A stretch of DNA of 64,000 nucleotides, taken from Nocardiopsis sp. TSRI0078 (GTDB taxonomy: Bacteria > Actinomycetota > Actinomycetes > Streptosporangiales > Streptosporangiaceae). Where the stretch lies: positions 1 to 64,000 of the forward strand of contig NZ_LWLB01000023.1 in assembly GCF_001905145.1 (NCBI RefSeq), in the 5' to 3' direction. Positions 60,368 to 64,000 of this stretch are shown piece by piece. A program made the position numbers and the translations under genes. Every line of letters starts with the position of its first letter. Position 1 is the first letter of the stretch. The notes under the pieces are model-generated. The model saw only the letters and a list, made by a program, of their open reading frames with translations. It did no database searches and was not told where the DNA came from.

Positions 60368-60397
60368 CCCCCGCCCGGGCAAGTCCCCGGGCGGGGG
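60368..60397 (-). terminator. Terminator after paaG
   Basis: A perfect 12-bp stem (CCCCCGCCCGGG and its complement, 6-nt loop) lies 10 bp past the paaG stop, separating the paaJFHG operon from the paaA promoter. Confidence 0.82.
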
Positions 60398-60406
60398 AAG
60401 GAGCAG

Positions 60407-61219
60407 CTAGCTGCCGGTGAAGGCCGGCTTCTCCTTGTTCAGGAAGGCGCGGACCGCTCCCACGTGGTCGGCCGTCTGCCCCAGCTGGTTCTGCAGGTCG
60501 GCCTCCTCCTCCAGCAGCTCGGACAGCTCGCGGCCGCCCTGGGCCGCCGAGCGCACCTCGCGCTTGGCCGCCACGAACGCGCTGGTGGGTCCCGACGCCA
60601 GCTGGAGGGCCGTCTCCCGGGCGCGGTCGGCCCAGGCGTCGTCGTCCACGACCTCGGTGACCAGGCCCAGCTCCAGGGCGCGCTCGGCGCCGAAGACCGT
60701 GCTCAGCAGCAGCAGCTCCATGGCCCTGGCCTGCCCCAGCGCGGTCACCAGGCGGTGGGCCAGCCCCGAGTCCGAGGCCAGGCCGATGCCGGTGAAGGCG
60801 GTGCCGAACTTGGCCCGGCGCGCCGCGACGCGCACGTCACCGGCCAGCGCGAAGCCCATCCCCGCGCCCACGCAGGCCCCTCCGATGCCGACCACGACCG
60901 GCACCTGGATGTCCTCCAGCGCCAGCACGATGCGGTTGTAGTGCTCGCGCACGGTGTCCAGGGCGTCCTGCGGCTTGTCCTGCAGGGTCTGTGCGTGCTC
61001 GCCCAGGTCCTGGCCCACGCAGAAGGCCTTGTCGGACCCCAGCAGCAGCACGGCGCGGGCGGTGGTGGACTCCGCCGCCCGTCGCAGTGCGACCAGCAGC
61101 TCCTCCTTGACCTGCCGGGTCAGGCCGGGCGTGTTCAGCCGCACCGTGGCCAACCCGTCGGCCTCGCTGAACTCCACTGCCTTCGGGGCCTGCTGCCCGG
61201 CCGCCGTGTCCTCGCTCAA
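60407..61219 (-). CDS. paaG: Enoyl-CoA hydratase/isomerase, PaaG-like
   Basis: A 270-aa crotonase-fold enzyme. The oxyanion-hole segments are SDKAFCVGQDLGEHA and VGIGGACVGAGMGFALAGDVRVAA, and the catalytic acidic position is near GIGLASDSGLAHRLV, where PaaG-type isomerases have Asp. PaaG turns ring-epoxy-CoA into the oxepin form. The start is TTG (61219) after GGGAG; the gene begins 4 bp after paaH. Assignment to PaaG over PaaF rests on the Asp (ASDSG) site and gene order. Confidence 0.85.
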   Translation of the reverse strand: MSEDTAAGQQAPKAVEFSEADGLATVRLNTPGLTRQVKEELLVALRRAAESTTARAVLLLGSDKAFCVGQDLGEHAQTLQDKPQDALDTVREHYNRIVLALEDIQVPVVVGIGGACVGAGMGFALAGDVRVAARRAKFGTAFTGIGLASDSGLAHRLVTALGQARAMELLLLSTVFGAERALELGLVTEVVDDDAWADRARETALQLASGPTSAFVAAKREVRSAAQGGRELSELLEEEADLQNQLGQTADHVGAVRAFLNKEKPAFTGS

Positions 61220-61223
61220 CTCT

Positions 61224-62129
61224 CTACTCTCCCTCGTCCCAGGTGTGGAAGCCCTGGCCGCTCTTGCGACCCAGCTTTCCCTCGGCGACCATACGGCGCA
61301 GCAGCTCCGGCGGGGCGAACCGGTCCCCCAGTTCGGCGGCCAGGTACTCGGCGATGGCCAGGCGCACGTCCAGCCCCACCAGGTCGGTCAGGCGCAGCGG
61401 GCCCATGGGGTGGCGGTAGCCCAGCTCCATGGCGGTGTCGATGTCGGCGGGCGAGGCCACGCCCTCCTCCACCATGCGGATGGCCTCCAAGCCCAGCGTG
61501 ACGCCCAGGCGGCTGGTGGCGAACCCTGGGGCGTCCCTGACCACGACCTCGGTCTTGCCCAGGGCGCCGACCCAGCCGCGCACCGACGCCACGACCCCGT
61601 CACCGGTCTCGGGGGCGACCACCAGCTCCACGAGCTTGGAGGCGGGGACCGGGTTGAAGAAGTGCATGCCCAGGAAGCGCCGCGGGTGCTTGAGGGCGGC
61701 GGCCAGCTCGGAGACCGACAGCGAGCTGGTGTTGGAGGCCAGCACGGTGTCCTCGCCCACGGCGGCCTCGGCCGCGGTGAGCACGGCGATCTTCAACTCG
61801 GGCTTCTCGGGTACGGCCTCCACGACCAGGCCCGCGTCGGCGGGGATGTCGGCGGCGTCGGTGACCGTGCCCAGCCGTGCCAGGAAGGCGGCCGGGTCGG
61901 CGTCGATCTTGCCGCGCCGGCGGGCCTTGTCCAGGCCGGCCGCCACCCGGGCGCGACCGGCCTCGGCCGCCTCGCCGGTGGCCTCGACCAGCACCACGTC
62001 CGCACCGCTGGTGAGGAACTGCTGGACGATGCCGGCACCCATGGTGCCGCCGCCGATGACGGCGACGGTGGCGGGAACGCCCTGCTTGCCGACGCCCTGC
62101 TCGACGGGGCCGTGCTCGGTGGGGCTCAA
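61224..62129 (-). CDS. paaH: 3-hydroxyacyl-CoA dehydrogenase PaaH
   Basis: A 301-aa NAD-dependent dehydrogenase with VIGGGTMGAGIVQQFL, the NTSSLSVSELAAAL active-site region and the catalytic His in GMHFFNPVPASKLVELV. The C-terminal domain has DAPGFATSRL and ELGYRHPMGPLRLTDLVGLD. It oxidises 3-hydroxyadipyl-CoA in the phenylacetate route. The TTG start overlaps the paaF stop (TTGA), with AGAGGAAG upstream. Confidence 0.92.
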   Translation of the reverse strand: MSPTEHGPVEQGVGKQGVPATVAVIGGGTMGAGIVQQFLTSGADVVLVEATGEAAEAGRARVAAGLDKARRRGKIDADPAAFLARLGTVTDAADIPADAGLVVEAVPEKPELKIAVLTAAEAAVGEDTVLASNTSSLSVSELAAALKHPRRFLGMHFFNPVPASKLVELVVAPETGDGVVASVRGWVGALGKTEVVVRDAPGFATSRLGVTLGLEAIRMVEEGVASPADIDTAMELGYRHPMGPLRLTDLVGLDVRLAIAEYLAAELGDRFAPPELLRRMVAEGKLGRKSGQGFHTWDEGE

Positions 62130-62884
62130 CGCTTCTTCCTCTCCAGGAAACGGGTCATCCGGTCGTGCTTGTCGGCGCTCTCGAACAGCACCGCCTGGGT
62201 CAGGTCGTCGGCCAGCGGGTGGGGGCCGTCGGCGTCCAGGACCATCTTGGTCATGCGCAGGGCCAGTGCGGAGGAGGCGGCCATACGGTCCACCAGGGCG
62301 TGGGCGCGCTCGCGCAGCTCCTCGGAGGGCACGATCTCGGCGGCCAGGCCGTGGCGCAGCGCGGCCTCGGCGTCCAGGCGGTAGCCGCCCAGCAGCACCT
62401 GCTTGGCGACCGAGGCCCCGACCAGTTCCCGCAGCCGCCAGCACGCGCCCGCCCCGGCGATGATGCCCAGACCCGGCTCGGGCTGGGCGAACACGGCGGT
62501 GGGGGTGACGACGCGGATGTCGCAGGCGTAGGACAGTTCGGCGCCGCCGCCCAGCGCGTAGCCGTCCACGGCCGCCACGGTGGGCACCTGCAGGCGGTGC
62601 AGGCGCTCGAACAGGCGGCTGTTGATCCCGGCCAGCGCCTCCTCGCGGCCGCGTTCGCGCAGCTCGGAGATGTCGGCGCCGCCCGCGAACACGGTGCCGT
62701 GCCCGGTGAGCAGCAGCGGCCTGGGGTCGGCCTCGATCCGCTCGCACACCTGGTGCAGCTCGGCGATCATCCGCCCGTTGATGGCGTTGCGGGCCTCGGG
62801 GCGGTACAGCTCCACCACCACGCGGTCCTCGCGCCAGTCGACCCTGAGGGTCGTGAACTCCCGGGTGTCCTCCTGCTCGCTCAC
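62126..62884 (-). CDS. paaF: Enoyl-CoA hydratase PaaF
   Basis: A 252-aa crotonase-fold hydratase: [36 protein letters not shown], and [22 protein letters not shown], with [20 protein letters not shown] holding the catalytic Glu. It hydrates 2,3-dehydroadipyl-CoA. The GTG start overlaps the thiolase stop (GTGA), so paaJ-F-H are coupled. Confidence 0.9.
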   Translation of the reverse strand: MSEQEDTREFTTLRVDWREDRVVVELYRPEARNAINGRMIAELHQVCERIEADPRPLLLTGHGTVFAGGADISELRERGREEALAGINSRLFERLHRLQVPTVAAVDGYALGGGAELSYACDIRVVTPTAVFAQPEPGLGIIAGAGACWRLRELVGASVAKQVLLGGYRLDAEAALRHGLAAEIVPSEELRERAHALVDRMAASSALALRMTKMVLDADGPHPLADDLTQAVLFESADKHDRMTRFLERKKR

Positions 62885-64000
62885 GGGCGCTCCACCAGCA
62901 GTGCGGTGCCCTGCCCCACGCCCACGCACAGGGTGGCCAGGCCCCGGGCGGCGTCCTCGCGCTCCATGCGGTTGAGCAGCGTGACCAGGATGCGCGCGCC
63001 CGAGCTGCCCAGCGGGTGGCCCAGCGCGATGGCGCCGCCGTCGGCGTTGACGCGGGCCTCGTCCAGCTTGAGCCGGCGCATCACGGCCAGGGACTGGGCG
63101 GCGAAGGCCTCGTTGAGCTCCACGGCGCCGATCCCGTCCAGGTCCCACCCCGCGCGGTCGAGCACCTTGCGGGTGGCCGGGACCGGGCCCAGGCCCATGA
63201 CCTGCGGGGCCACACCTGCCGAGGCGGAGGCCACCACGCGGGCGCGGGGGGTCAGGCCGTGGCGGCGCACGGCCTCGGCGCTGGCCAGTACCAGGGCCGA
63301 GGCGCCGTCGGAGAGCGAGGAGGAGTTGCCCGCGGTGACGATGCCCTCCTCACGGAAGACCGGGCGCAGCTTGGCCAGGCTCTCCATGCTCGAACCCGGG
63401 CGCGGGCCCTCGTCCGCGGTGACCTCGTGGGTCTGGCCCTTGCGTCCGTGCACGGTGACCGGGACGATCTCGGCGTCGAAGCGGCCCGCCTCGGCGGCCG
63501 CGACGGCGCGCTCGTGGCTGCGCAGGGCGAAGGCGTCGCACTCCTGCCGGGTGAGGCCCTCCAGGCGCGCGACCTCCTCGGCCGTCTCCCCCATCGACAG
63601 GGTATAGCGCAGGTCGTCGGGGGAGGCGTCGTCCGGTGCCTGGGCGTCGGCCTGCGCGAAGCGCGGGTTGGTGAAGCGCCATCCCAGGGAGGTGTCGGCG
63701 ACCTCTCCCGGCTTGGCCCAGGGGGTGCCGGGCTTGGCCATCACCCAGGGGGCGCGGGTCATGGACTCCACGCCGCCCGCGACCACCACGTCGGCCTCGC
63801 CCGCGCGGATGGCCTGGGCGGCCGAGGCCACGGCGGTCAGGCCGCTGGCGCACAGCCGGTTGACGGTGTAGCCGGGAACGCTGGGGTCGAGCCCGGCCAG
63901 CAGCGCCGCCATGCGGGCCACGTTGCGGTTGTCCTCACCGGCCTGGTTGGCCGCGCCGAGGACGACCTCGTCCACGACCTCGCCGGGAACGCCCGCGCGG
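62881..64000 (-). CDS. paaJ: 3-oxoadipyl-CoA thiolase PaaJ (partial, runs off right edge)
   Basis: At least 372 residues of a thiolase; the first codons are beyond the window. The nucleophile Cys is in [35 protein letters not shown], the His in [20 protein letters not shown] and the second Cys in [16 protein letters not shown]. It splits 3-oxoadipyl-CoA and its dehydrosuberyl analogue to acetyl-CoA and a shorter acyl-CoA. It leads the paaJFHG run within the window; further paa genes may lie beyond 64000. Confidence 0.9.
   Translation of the reverse strand, partial: RAGVPGEVVDEVVLGAANQAGEDNRNVARMAALLAGLDPSVPGYTVNRLCASGLTAVASAAQAIRAGEADVVVAGGVESMTRAPWVMAKPGTPWAKPGEVADTSLGWRFTNPRFAQADAQAPDDASPDDLRYTLSMGETAEEVARLEGLTRQECDAFALRSHERAVAAAEAGRFDAEIVPVTVHGRKGQTHEVTADEGPRPGSSMESLAKLRPVFREEGIVTAGNSSSLSDGASALVLASAEAVRRHGLTPRARVVASASAGVAPQVMGLGPVPATRKVLDRAGWDLDGIGAVELNEAFAAQSLAVMRRLKLDEARVNADGGAIALGHPLGSSGARILVTLLNRMEREDAARGLATLCVGVGQGTALLVERP

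Noticed and set aside
1..64000. CRISPR arrays, rRNA genes, phage modules or replication origin
   Set aside because: No regularly spaced repeats, rRNA-like sequence, phage structural genes or dnaA-box cluster were seen.

Overview
The window is very GC-rich and has actinomycete traits: strong third-position GC, GTG/TTG starts, IclR, GntR, TetR, LacI and AraC regulators, Tat and lipoprotein exports. The left edge carries a perfect 14-bp CelR-type operator (TGGGAGCGCTCCCA, known from Thermobifida fusca) upstream of a secreted CBM2 protein. Together with a rifamycin phosphotransferase and a paa cluster, this points to a chromosomal segment of a Nocardiopsis/Thermobifida-like soil actinobacterium. 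That placement is inference.

Layout. 0-6 kb: truncated secreted CBM2 protein with two CelR-like operators, a CE1759-type FMN reductase, a PdxA/DhaK/DhaL group for C4 sugar-acid or erythrulose metabolism, and an MSMEG_6728-family protein. 6-12 kb: rifamycin phosphotransferase, an EamA exporter, and a methyltransferase behind a decayed hydrolase. 12-21 kb: a catabolic locus with 4-oxalomesaconate tautomerase, hydratase and aldolase, a NitT/TauT-type ABC importer, a DUF6282 amidohydrolase-like protein, a FadR-type GntR regulator and a divergent DUF1932 dehydrogenase. 21-26 kb: IclR/MBL/quinol-monooxygenase operon and a DUF3500 lipoprotein. 26-36 kb: amine locus with amidohydrolase and APC transporter, AraC and TetR regulators, copper amine oxidase, a small His-bearing membrane protein and an aldehyde dehydrogenase. 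Two matching TTGAGC-N4-GCTCAA operators tie the locus together. 36-40 kb: a gene graveyard with one IS nested at the edge of an IS5-type relic, an orphan ORF tail, a tRNA-Arg 3' fragment, a DUF2637 relic, a long hairpin and a DhaL relic. 40-44 kb: BCCT transporter and the CE1758-type LLM oxidoreductase. 44-51 kb: an intradiol dioxygenase / citryl-CoA lyase-like / CoA-transferase operon divergent from an amidohydrolase, with IclR and an MDR reductase. 51-56 kb: LacI-MFS pair and a Ser/Thr kinase. 56-64 kb: two phenylacetate operons, paaABCDE-paaI and paaJ(partial)-F-H-G, with a TetR/PaaR-type operator.

How it fits. The window looks like a catabolic hub. Amines are oxidised to aldehydes and acids (27-36 kb), and aryl acetates can be passed to the paa genes (56-64 kb). 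Two further ring-cleavage loci are less usual. One (12-21 kb) has the whole lower 4,5-cleavage pathway but no dioxygenase, and a DUF6282 protein where a lactonase would be expected. The other (44-51 kb) couples an intradiol dioxygenase to a type III CoA-transferase and a citryl-CoA lyase homologue, a combination I cannot match to a textbook pathway. These two are the best candidates for undescribed biochemistry. All calls come from reading the sequence; no database search was possible.
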